Below, piece after piece: positions 28,597-36,431 of a DNA stretch of 53,161 bases. The DNA comes from Novosphingobium lindaniclasticum LE124 (lineage in GTDB: Bacteria; Pseudomonadota; Alphaproteobacteria; Sphingomonadales; Sphingomonadaceae). Every line of letters starts with the position of its first letter. The first letter of the stretch is position 1. Location: NCBI RefSeq assembly GCF_000445125.1, contig NZ_ATHL01000047.1, positions 1 to 53,161 of the forward strand, in the 5' to 3' direction. The notes below the pieces were generated by a model. The model did no database searches and had not been told where the DNA came from. It was given only the letters and a program-made list of their open reading frames with translations. Position numbers and translations under genes: made by a program.

Positions 28597-28863
28597 GGGA
28601 TGCTCCATTGGTTGTTTTTCCGACGGGCATCCGTTGGCGGCGACCGGCCCGTCTGGACTGGTCAAATGATCGTCATACCGCGCTGGTTTCCTGAACCTAA
28701 CACAACGAAAACACTGATGTTTTTCAGCCACAGTAAAGCGATGGGACGAATGAGGCGAGCGCCCGGCGAAGGGAACCGCGACGCCTGGGCAGGCGTTCGC
28801 GCGAACCCCTCTGCGCGCGCATCTTTCGTTTTCGTGCCGGATGCATTATATGGCCGCTCAATC

Positions 28864-30192
28864 ATGACAGACCCGACGACCCTTCCCGGCGCCACCGGCG
28901 CTGCGACCCATCCCGGCGCCTCGATGCCGATCCCCGGTCATATCGATCCGGTGCCGGTGCCCCGCCCCAACCTCGTCGAAGGCGTGACCCCGCGCGAGGA
29001 TGGCCGCCTGGATCTGATCGGTCTGCCCAAAAAGCGCATCGCGGACCTGTTCGAAAGTGCCGGGCTCGATGCCAAGGCCGCCAAGCTGCGCGCCAAGCAG
29101 GTCTATCACTGGCTCTACCATCGCGGCGTCACCGAGTTCGAGGCGATGACCGACATCGCCAAGACCATGCGTCCCTGGCTCGCGGAACGCTTCGTGATCG
29201 GCCGCCCGGAAATCGTCGAGGCCCAGCATTCCAGCGACGGCACCCGCAAGTGGCTGCTGCGCACGGCGGACGCGCACGACTTCGAGATGGTGTTCATTCC
29301 CGACGCGGATCGCGGCACGCTTTGCGTATCCTCGCAGGTCGGCTGTACGCTTAACTGCCGCTTCTGCCACACCGGCACCATGCGCCTGGTGCGCAACCTG
29401 ACGGTGGGCGAGATCGTCGGCCAGGTCATGCTCGCGCGCGACACCTTGGGCGAATGGCCCAAGGGCCGCATGGACTTCGCCTTCGCCGATGGCGTGGACG
29501 GCGCCGAAACCGATGACGAGGAAGGCGGCTACTCGTCGGATGGCCGCCTGCTCACCAACATCGTGATGATGGGCATGGGCGAGCCGCTCTACAATTTCGA
29601 CAATGTGCGCGATGCGCTGAAGCTGGTGATGGACGGTGACGGCCTTGCCTTGTCCAAGCGGCGCATCACGCTCTCCACATCGGGCGTGATCCCGCAGATG
29701 GCGCGCTGCGGCGAGGAAATCGGCGTGAACCTGGCCGTCTCGCTCCACGCAGTGACCAAGGAAGTCCGCGACGAGATCGTGCCGGTCAACAAGAAGTACG
29801 GCATCGAAGACCTTCTCCAGGCCTGCGCCGACTATCCCGGTGCGTCCAACGCGCGCCGCATCACGTTCGAATATGTGATGCTGAAGGACAAGAACGACAG
29901 CGACGCGGATGCGCACGAACTGGTCCGCCTGCTGAAGAAGTACGACCTTCCCGCCAAGGTCAACCTGATCCCGTTCAACCCCTGGCCCGGCGCGCAGTAC
30001 GAATGCTCGACGCCGGAGCGGATCAAGGCTTTCTCCGAGATCGTGTTCAGGGGCGGCATCTCGGCCCCGGTGCGCACCCCGCGCGGGCGCGACATCGATG
30101 CGGCCTGCGGCCAGCTCAAGACTGCCGCCGAGAAGAAGAGCCGCGCCGAACTGGAGCGTCTCTATGCCGAGAAGGAAAAGGAACTCGGCTGA
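28864..30192 (+). CDS. rlmN: Dual-specificity 23S rRNA/tRNA methyltransferase RlmN
   Basis: RlmN is a radical-SAM enzyme that methylates C2 of A2503 in 23S rRNA and A37 in some tRNAs. I start at ATG 28864 (442 residues) because the open frame upstream is antisense to the barrel gene. The iron-sulfur motif CTLNCRFC has Cys 161, 165 and 168. [12 protein letters not shown] and the C-terminal DIDAACGQL, with the methyl-carrying Cys, are present. An insertion of about 25 acidic residues ([13 protein letters not shown]) between the cluster and the GMGEP motif makes it longer than E. coli RlmN. Confidence 0.95.
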   Translation: MTDPTTLPGATGAATHPGASMPIPGHIDPVPVPRPNLVEGVTPREDGRLDLIGLPKKRIADLFESAGLDAKAAKLRAKQVYHWLYHRGVTEFEAMTDIAKTMRPWLAERFVIGRPEIVEAQHSSDGTRKWLLRTADAHDFEMVFIPDADRGTLCVSSQVGCTLNCRFCHTGTMRLVRNLTVGEIVGQVMLARDTLGEWPKGRMDFAFADGVDGAETDDEEGGYSSDGRLLTNIVMMGMGEPLYNFDNVRDALKLVMDGDGLALSKRRITLSTSGVIPQMARCGEEIGVNLAVSLHAVTKEVRDEIVPVNKKYGIEDLLQACADYPGASNARRITFEYVMLKDKNDSDADAHELVRLLKKYDLPAKVNLIPFNPWPGAQYECSTPERIKAFSEIVFRGGISAPVRTPRGRDIDAACGQLKTAAEKKSRAELERLYAEKEKELG

Positions 30193-30296
30193 CCTTTCGC
30201 AATTCCCGGCTCTTTCGGCTGCTTTGGCATTACGCATTTGGCGCCATGCCAAAGCAGCCCTAGGGTAACCGGCGAGATCGACCGAAAGGACTTTGG

Positions 30297-31271
30297 ATGA
30301 CCGAGACCCTGCTCCCGACTGCCGGTGACGCGCGGCTGCGCGGCATGATCCGCGTGCCGGGCGGCACCTTCACGATGGGCTCGGAAACCTTCTATCCCGA
30401 GGAAGCGCCGCTGCGCCGGGTTTCGGTCGATGCCTTCTGGATCGACGAAGCGCCAGTGACCAACCGCGATTTCGCTCGCTTCGTGGAGGCGACCGGTCAC
30501 GTCACCGTGGCCGAAGTCGCGCCCGATCCCAAGGACTATCCGGGAATGCCGGCGGAGATGGCGCGCGCCGGCTCGCTGGTCTTTCGCAAGACGGCCAAGC
30601 CGGTGGATACCTCCAACCCGGCGAACTGGTGGAATTTCGAATTCGGCGCCTCGTGGCGTCATCCCCTGGGACCAGACAGCAACATCGACACGCTGGACCT
30701 ATGGAACCATCCTGTGGTTCACATCGCCTATGCCGATGCCGAAGCCTACGCTGGATGGGCCGGCAAGGACCTGCCCACCGAAGCCGAGTTCGAATTTGCG
30801 GCCAAGGGCGGCCTCGAAGGCGCCGACTATGCCTGGGGCGACGAACTGGCGCCGGAAGGCCGGATGATGGCCAATTACTGGCAGGGCCTGTTCCCCTTCG
30901 CCAACCAGTGCCTCGACGGCTGGGAACGCACCTCCCCGGTACGCAGCTTTCCCGCCAATGGCTACGGCCTCTACGACATGATCGGCAATACCTGGGAATG
31001 GACGCAGGACTGGTGGTCCGAGCGTCCGGATGGCAGCAAGAAGCCGGGCGGCTCCTGCTGCGCGATCAGCAATCCCAAGGGTGCGAAGCGCAAGGACAGC
31101 TTCGACCCTGCCCAGCCGCACGTAAAAATCGGCCGCAAGGTCATCAAGGGCGGCTCGCACCTCTGCGCGGCCAATTATTGCCAGCGCTACCGGCCCGCAG
31201 CGCGCCATCCCGAGATGATCGACACGGCGACGACGCACATCGGCTTCCGCTGCGTGGTCCGGGAAAAGTAG
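30297..31271 (+). CDS. Formylglycine-generating enzyme (SUMF1 family)
   Basis: This 324-residue protein belongs to the FGE/SUMF1 family, which oxidises a sulfatase Cys to formylglycine. It has the family start (MIRVPGGTFTMGSETFYPEEAPLRRVSVDAFWIDEAPVTN) and the motif ending GFRC. It retains the active-site cysteine pair with five-residue spacing in GGSHLCAANYCQRYR (Cys 290 and 295), which bind copper in characterised enzymes. This argues for a true FGE rather than a structural relative such as EgtB or a lectin-like member. No sulfatase gene is in the window. It has no signal peptide, so it should act in the cytoplasm. Confidence 0.88.
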   Translation: MTETLLPTAGDARLRGMIRVPGGTFTMGSETFYPEEAPLRRVSVDAFWIDEAPVTNRDFARFVEATGHVTVAEVAPDPKDYPGMPAEMARAGSLVFRKTAKPVDTSNPANWWNFEFGASWRHPLGPDSNIDTLDLWNHPVVHIAYADAEAYAGWAGKDLPTEAEFEFAAKGGLEGADYAWGDELAPEGRMMANYWQGLFPFANQCLDGWERTSPVRSFPANGYGLYDMIGNTWEWTQDWWSERPDGSKKPGGSCCAISNPKGAKRKDSFDPAQPHVKIGRKVIKGGSHLCAANYCQRYRPAARHPEMIDTATTHIGFRCVVREK

Positions 31272-31294
31272 AAGAATTTCGCGCCGGACCTCGA

Positions 31295-31319
31295 GGCCGG
31301 CCGAAACGATCGGCCGGCC
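31295..31319. terminator. Strong hairpin between convergent genes
   Basis: GGCCGGCCG (31295-31303) and CGGCCGGCC (31311-31319) form a perfect 9-bp stem with a 7-base loop, between the FGE gene and the end of the LuxR-type gene. It lacks a T run, so termination is plausible but not certain. Confidence 0.5.
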
Positions 31320-31328
31320 GCGTTGCTA

Positions 31329-32069
31329 TCAACGTGCCAGGGACAGAGCCACCGGTGCGCGGACGGTCTCTTCCATCGGTACGAAGTCCGCCGTTTCGCG
31401 GAATTCGCCGCCGTGGGTGATGAGCCCCTGGTTCACGGCCCAGATTGCGGCCTGGGTGCGGTTCTGCACCATCAGCTTGCGCAGGATCGCCTTGACGTGG
31501 ACCTTCACGGTCGCCTCGCTGATGTCCAGGCGATAGGCGATCACCTTGTTGGGATAGCCCATGACCAGACAGCGCAAGGTATCGATCTCGCGCTCGGACA
31601 GCAGTTCGCTGAGTTGCACCTGCACTTCGGCCTTGCCTTCGGCGATCGCCTGCTTCTGCGGCAAGTGCTGCAGCAGCGCGCTCGGCAATACCTTTTCACC
31701 CTGGTTAACCAAACGCAGCGACTCGATCAGCGGCTCGGAGCCGATTTCCTTCAGCAGGAATGCATGAGCGCCGAGCTGGAACGCCTCCACCATCTGGCCG
31801 AAGTCGAACTCGTCGGTCAGCAGCACCGCCCGCATCTGGGGGTGGCGCTCCTTCATGCCCGGAAGAGCTTCGAGCAGATCCACGCAAGTCCCCATGTCGA
31901 AGACGGTCAGGCCGACCGGCGGCATGTCGCTATCGCTGAGCACGGCATCGCAGTCCTTGAAGAACCGGGTGCACTTGAATTCGCATTTGTCGAGGATCTT
32001 GCAGATTCCCTCCCGAACCAGGGAATTGAAGCCAACAATGCTCACGGACACTTCATCAAAAGTCGACAT
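31329..32069 (-). CDS. LuxR/NarL-type regulator with degenerate receiver domain
   Basis: The 246-residue product starts at ATG 32069 (AGGAGA upstream). The N-terminal domain aligns with response-regulator receivers and keeps Asp 58 (TVFDMG) and Lys about 103 (FLLKEIG). The acidic pair normally found at the end of strand 1 is replaced by Gly-Phe (SIVGFNSLVREG). A helix-turn-helix of the LuxR type follows (LSEREIDTLRCLVMGYPNKVIAYRLDISEATVKVHVKAILRKL). It lies next to a glycan-biosynthesis cluster, separated by about 1 kb of lower-GC DNA, and may control that cluster; this is inference. Confidence 0.88.
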   Translation of the reverse strand: MSTFDEVSVSIVGFNSLVREGICKILDKCEFKCTRFFKDCDAVLSDSDMPPVGLTVFDMGTCVDLLEALPGMKERHPQMRAVLLTDEFDFGQMVEAFQLGAHAFLLKEIGSEPLIESLRLVNQGEKVLPSALLQHLPQKQAIAEGKAEVQVQLSELLSEREIDTLRCLVMGYPNKVIAYRLDISEATVKVHVKAILRKLMVQNRTQAAIWAVNQGLITHGGEFRETADFVPMEETVRAPVALSLAR

Positions 32070-33101
32070 CGTCTTTCTCTCCTGAATAACGGAAATACGG
32101 ACGACCCAATTTATGTTATAATATTTTTTTGGGACTGTTCCTGACTTACCCAAGCGCAGGACCGAACAGTCAAAGAATCACCCTCTCGGGAAATCCCAAT
32201 TCAGAAAATCAACGACAATCTTCGGATGACATGGCCAGAATGGCACGCCCCCCATTGTATGCCCCCTATTTCCACCCACACCTTAGGTAGATCACCTTAG
32301 AACATATCCGCGTCTTCAAGTCGAGGGGGTGGCAGGGTTCTATTCGAGCCGTGAACGAGCATTCTAGGTGGGTCCGTTTTCCCCTTATGATCAGTGGCAT
32401 ACCCACCCTTTCCAAAAGTTCATTTCTGGGGTGAGGGAGTCAAACGTATAATTCTGGTACAGTCTACCTCCAAAGAGGTATGATAAAGCCTAACTCGGGC
32501 CTTTTCAAAGCATTAGCTTACGGAACTTAACGCTCGCAAGAGATGGCCATGGCTCATCGGGTCGGTCGGACCTGCTTCAGAGTTCAACCGGAACGAAGCG
32601 GATCTCTTCAGGAACCGCGCAATTCCGCCATTCGAATCAGGTTGCGCTTGTCTGCCCCCGGTGCTGCGGCGTGCTGCCCAGGATTCTCATGGCCGTTCAA
32701 CGACTCGAAGAACCTGGCGTGCGAATCTTTTCGCGGCCGCAACAAAGCTTGGGAGAGGCCGCAGCGATCGTCCCCAAGGACGGCACCATAAGTTGTACGG
32801 TAAACTAACCAGGCCGATCTATTTCGCGCTTCTGCGGGATCATTCGCGTCATGCGACAGGTCTCGATCGGCACCGATCGGCGCGCGTACCGATCCCCTCA
32901 AACTATCCGGCGTCCGCAGTCTATACAGAGCGATCTCAAGTTCTCGACATCTATACCTGCGGCATTGCAATACTGGCGAGACGAACTACTTGAAAAGCGC
33001 GCGGCGTGGACAGATGACGACACCCGTCAGCCGCGAACCGGCGCAGCCTTTCAGCATCCTGATAGCCTTGGCCGATGTCGCGCGGATTACACCGGGACCG
33101 G
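32070..33101. other. 1 kb lower-GC region without a convincing gene
   Basis: No reading frame here looks coding. GC is near one half in the 32.1-32.5 kb part, well below the surroundings. It contains an A/T tract next to the LuxR gene (32118-32130) and a direct repeat CACCTTAG (32279-32286 and 32293-32300) with an embedded AGGT-N5-ACCT inverted repeat. There is also an inverted repeat GGTGGGT/ACCCACC (32367-32373 and 32401-32407). A 39-codon frame (32689-32808, starting MAVQRLEEPG) has a weak AGGA upstream but no known match. It may be a regulatory region plus decayed sequence. Confidence 0.5.
32279..32300. promoter_or_regulatory. Candidate operator: CACCTTAG direct repeat
   Basis: Two exact copies of CACCTTAG are separated by 6 bases, so that the centre also reads AGGT-AGATC-ACCT as an inverted repeat. 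It lies about 210-230 bases upstream of the LuxR-type gene. The binding protein is unknown. Confidence 0.3.
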
Positions 33102-33785
33102 TCAGCGCTCGATCGCGCGAACCAGCACGAAACCTTCGGCCGCCTCGGAAAAGACCGTCGAACCCCGCAACCGGGCCAGCGCCTCTATCGTGATCAGCGA
33201 GCGTTCGTCGGGGAAGTCCCGGACCTGGCTCTCGAACATCGCGAAGGCTTCCAGCTTGCGCTGCAAGGTGGCGGCGATGTCGATGTGGACGTTCGGCACG
33301 AAAGGCGGCGTCAGAGGGGCCGCGTACCAGTTGGTCTCCGACAGGGTCTCGTAAGCCAGCACACGCGTCGGCACGGTGCGGTCGCGCGGCCGCGCCGCCA
33401 CCATTGCGGCCAGGAATGCGAGTTGATGGTCCTGATGGATATCGCCCAGGAAGGGCACGAACAGCGTGTCCGGCTGGACCTCGCGCACGACGCGGCCGAG
33501 TGCGGCATTGAGTTCCGCCGCCGGCACGATGTCGAGCGAAGCCGCCGGGAAATCGAGCATGTGTACCTGGCTCACGCCGATGTGCGCATGGGCGCGCTTC
33601 ATCTCCGCCTGGACCCGTGCGACGCCGTCTTCCGCGAAAGCGGGCGGCCGCCCGCTGGTGACGACCACGACCTGCACGTCCATGCCGGCCGCCGCCATGC
33701 GCGCCATCGTGCCGCCGCAACCGAGGATCTCGTCATCGGGATGCGGCGCGACGACGAGGATCTTTCCATAGTGATCGAGAGGCAA
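33102..33785 (-). CDS. PIG-L family N-acetylglucosaminyl deacetylase-like protein
   Basis: The 227-residue protein is a PIG-L/LmbE zinc deacetylase. The metal site is visible in APHPDDE (His 15, Asp 18) and DIHQDH (His 120), with catalytic Asp 17. Family members remove N-acetyl groups from sugars, antibiotics and glycolipids. Here the next gene upstream in transcription, 3 bases away, encodes a formyltransferase-fold protein, and a GT4 glycosyltransferase gene precedes that. The deacetylase therefore probably trims an N-acetyl group from an amino sugar. No signal peptide is seen, so it should act in the cytoplasm. Confidence 0.9.
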   Translation of the reverse strand: MPLDHYGKILVVAPHPDDEILGCGGTMARMAAAGMDVQVVVVTSGRPPAFAEDGVARVQAEMKRAHAHIGVSQVHMLDFPAASLDIVPAAELNAALGRVVREVQPDTLFVPFLGDIHQDHQLAFLAAMVAARPRDRTVPTRVLAYETLSETNWYAAPLTPPFVPNVHIDIAATLQRKLEAFAMFESQVRDFPDERSLITIEALARLRGSTVFSEAAEGFVLVRAIER

Positions 33786-33788
33786 GTG

Positions 33789-34694
33789 CTATCCTTTCAG
33801 CACGGCATGCAAGGCCGGAGGCTTGCCTTCGGCAAGCTCCCAGTCGGTCAGTTCCAGCAGTCCGTCGCCGGTCTGCACCGTCAGCACGCCGTCGCGCCGC
33901 GCCATGACTTGACCGGGGATCGCGTGATGCCGGTGTCCTCCGGTCACCTGCCGCGTGGCCCAGACCGTCAGTTTGCGCCCGGCGACATGCGTGAAGGCGC
34001 CGGGATAGGGCCGCCCCACCGCGCGGACGAGCCGGTCGATCACCGCGGCGGGATCGCGCCAGTCGATGAGGCCGTCCGCCGGCGTCCGCTTGGTCGCCCA
34101 GGTCGCATAGCGCTCGTCCTGCACCTGGCGGGGCTGTTCGCCCGCCGCCAGCCGGGGCAGGACCTCCCGCAGCATCAGGCGCAGGGCATCCATATGCTTG
34201 TCGTAGAGCCCCTGCGCCGTTTCATCGGGCGCGAGGTGGAAATAGCGCTGCGCCAGGATGTCTCCGTCGTCGGTACCCTCGGCGATCCAGAACAGGCTGG
34301 AGGCGGAGATCGGCTCGTCCAGCAGGATCGTCCAGGGGATCGCGGCGCGTCCGCGCAGGCGTGGCAGAGGCGCGGGATGATAGCCGATCGCCCCTTTGGC
34401 GGCGATCGACAGGAATTCCGGCCCGACGATCTGCGACCAGCCGACCACGAAGACATAGTCCGGCCGCTCGGCGCGGACCCGGTCCAGCACCTCGGCATCG
34501 TTGGTCCGCGTTATGGGAAACAGCGCCGCGCCCGCCTTTTCGGCGAGCGGCGCCATGTCGACCAGATCCGAATGGCGCCCGTGCAACTCGGGCGGCAGGG
34601 TTCCAACCAGGCTAAGCTCCCATTCCGGGGCTTCGGCCAGTTCCTCGACGAGAACCTGGGTGCTGCCCACGGCACCGATGACGACAGCCCGCAT
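33789..34694 (-). CDS. Formyltransferase-fold protein, probable sugar N-formyltransferase
   Basis: The 301-residue protein has the fold of methionyl-tRNA and sugar formyltransferases that use N10-formyl-THF. The catalytic region reads GYHPAPLPRLRGRAAIPW, where classical enzymes have N-x-H-x-S-x-LP-x-x-RG. The His (106) and the later Asp (142, in GTDDGDI) are kept, but the Asn is Gly 104. A C-terminal domain of the Fmt type follows (DGLIDWRDPAAVIDRLVRAVGRPYPGAF). Its place between a deacetylase and a glycosyltransferase suggests a nucleotide-sugar or glycan substrate. Whether it still transfers formyl groups is open. Confidence 0.82.
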   Translation of the reverse strand: MRAVVIGAVGSTQVLVEELAEAPEWELSLVGTLPPELHGRHSDLVDMAPLAEKAGAALFPITRTNDAEVLDRVRAERPDYVFVVGWSQIVGPEFLSIAAKGAIGYHPAPLPRLRGRAAIPWTILLDEPISASSLFWIAEGTDDGDILAQRYFHLAPDETAQGLYDKHMDALRLMLREVLPRLAAGEQPRQVQDERYATWATKRTPADGLIDWRDPAAVIDRLVRAVGRPYPGAFTHVAGRKLTVWATRQVTGGHRHHAIPGQVMARRDGVLTVQTGDGLLELTDWELAEGKPPALHAVLKG

Positions 34695-34710
34695 TGTCCG
34701 CTCCCGTCCC

Positions 34711-35955
34711 TTAGCCCGCTATCGCCCGCGATCCGGCGCTGGAGCGCGCGTCCTGCCGTTGTCCGATGGCTTGCGGAAGATCGCTGCTGGGTAACGCTTC
34801 GGCACGGATCGTCGCCGGTTCGTTCCAGGGTTCGCGAAGGAGGTCCATCTCGTCGAGCAACTGGTGGTTCACCTTGCGAACGTCGTAGATCTTCTCGGCC
34901 AGATCGCGCGAGCGGGCAGCCATGCTCGTCACCAGTGAAGGCGCCTCGATGAAGCGCTGCATCGCCGCCTTCAGGGAATTGACATCGCGCGGGGACACCA
35001 GGAAGCCGTTTTCGCCCTCGATGATCGGCTCGCGGCAGCCCGGCATGTCGGTGGTGATCACCGGCCGGCCGGTGGCCATGGCTTCGAGGATCGTGCGCGG
35101 CAGCCCCTCTCGGTAGTAGGAGGGCAGCACGAAGACCGAGCAACTCGCCAGATAGGGCCGCACGTCGCTGGTGCCGGGAATGAACTGCACCGGATACTGG
35201 CGCGCCAGCCGCGCGCATTCGACTTCGTCGATCCCGGTCGGGTTGTCGCGCTCGTAATGGCCGAGCACGCAGAACTCCACTTCGGGGTTGTCCAGCTTGA
35301 GCTGGCGCGCCGCCTCGACGAATTCGTAGATGCCCTTGTCGCGCATGAGGCGGCCGACAAGCAGGAAGCGCAAGCGGCCGCGCGGCAGCGGTTCGAGGCG
35401 GAAACGCTCGAGGTCGATCCCGGAGCCGGGCACCTGGATCACGTTCTGGCGCCGGGTGACGATGCCCAGGTCGATCATCTCCTGCCTGTCATCGGCGTTG
35501 AACACGAAGACCCCGCGCGACCGGCGCACCGCCTCGCGGTAGAGCCGCGTCACGGCCCAGCGCAGGCCCTTGCGCGCCTTGCTGTCCTCGCTGAAGACAT
35601 AGCCCAGCCCGGACATCAGCGCGAAGAAGCGCGGCACGCAGAGCAGGCGCGCGGCGATCCCGCCGTAGATAATGGGCTTCTGCGTATAGGCCAGGACGAG
35701 GTCCGGTTTCTCTGCCATCATCAGCCGCATATAGGCCGAAAGCAGCGCCGCGTCCTTCAGGGGGTTCGTGCCGGTACGCGCCATGGGCACGATGCGCAGG
35801 CCGATCCCCCAGGCCGCGAGATCCCTTTCCACGGCGGCATTCTCATCGGGCGCCACGGCCACGACGTCGTGGCCGTTCGCCTTCAGTTCCCGCAGCAGGG
35901 CGCCCCGGAAATTGGTGAGCGAATAGGCAAGGCTGGACAGGACGAGTATCTTCAT
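34711..35955 (-). CDS. Glycosyltransferase family 4
   Basis: The 414-residue product starts MKILVLSSLAYSLTNFRGALLRELKANGHDV, the typical N-terminal Rossmann half of GT4 enzymes that act on lipid-linked sugars (PglA/WbpH-like in my recollection). The C-terminal half has LLVGRLMRDKGIYEFVEAA and the E-x7-E region PSYYREGLPRTILEAMATGRPVITTDMPGCREPI. I use ATG 35955; an in-frame codon 18 bases earlier is less likely. The formyltransferase gene follows 16 bases downstream and then the PIG-L gene, so the three form an operon. Donor and acceptor are not predictable. Confidence 0.92.
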   Translation of the reverse strand: MKILVLSSLAYSLTNFRGALLRELKANGHDVVAVAPDENAAVERDLAAWGIGLRIVPMARTGTNPLKDAALLSAYMRLMMAEKPDLVLAYTQKPIIYGGIAARLLCVPRFFALMSGLGYVFSEDSKARKGLRWAVTRLYREAVRRSRGVFVFNADDRQEMIDLGIVTRRQNVIQVPGSGIDLERFRLEPLPRGRLRFLLVGRLMRDKGIYEFVEAARQLKLDNPEVEFCVLGHYERDNPTGIDEVECARLARQYPVQFIPGTSDVRPYLASCSVFVLPSYYREGLPRTILEAMATGRPVITTDMPGCREPIIEGENGFLVSPRDVNSLKAAMQRFIEAPSLVTSMAARSRDLAEKIYDVRKVNHQLLDEMDLLREPWNEPATIRAEALPSSDLPQAIGQRQDARSSAGSRAIAG

Positions 35956-36431
35956 GACGTGTTCGAGCCCCAAGCTGACGGATGGTGTCGCATGTCGGCT
36001 TCCACGCCCCCCGCGTGTGTACCCCCATCCAAATTCAGGTCGAATGATGACCCGCGAACCGGCGATCGCAAGCGACTAATCGGCTGATAGCCCTTCGAGA
36101 TGACGGGCGGCGATTAAGGGATGAATAAGCGGCGTTTTGCCCGCTCCCTTTGGATCAGCGCCATGTCCGACAGTCGGACCTGCCCCCTATCCGCACGAGA
36201 TTCGGCAATTTCGGTTGATGACTTCATGCACAAGTGCGCGGCCCGAAATTGGTCAATAGATCAGGAAGGAACGGGGCTCCGAGGAGCTTCGATGCATGTT
36301 TTCAGGTCCCGAAAAACGGCCCCTGGGATGAGGAGCCGAAAGACCGGACCCGAAACGAATTGCTCCCCTCCGCCACGCATATCGTGATGCGCCGGGGAAC
36401 TTGGGCCCGAAAAGCTGAGAAGGTCGACGCG
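35956..36431. other. Divergent intergenic region in the glycan island
   Basis: These 476 bases separate the leftward GT4 operon from the rightward dehydratase operon and should hold both promoters. I see no clear coding frame; an 88-codon frame at 36121 has no recognisable features. A reasonable ribosome-binding site (GAGAAGG) lies before the dehydratase start at 36432. No terminator or known operator was found. Confidence 0.4.

Noticed and set aside
32608..32970. A 120-codon minus-strand frame in the gene-free block.
   Set aside because: Arg-rich with no recognisable domain and no ribosome-binding site; possibly a decayed gene but not supportable as a CDS.
36121..36387. An 88-codon frame (MNKRRFARSLW...) in the divergent glycan-island region.
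   Set aside because: No family features, and its composition looks like non-coding sequence. It has a weak AAGGG upstream but overlaps the likely promoter region.
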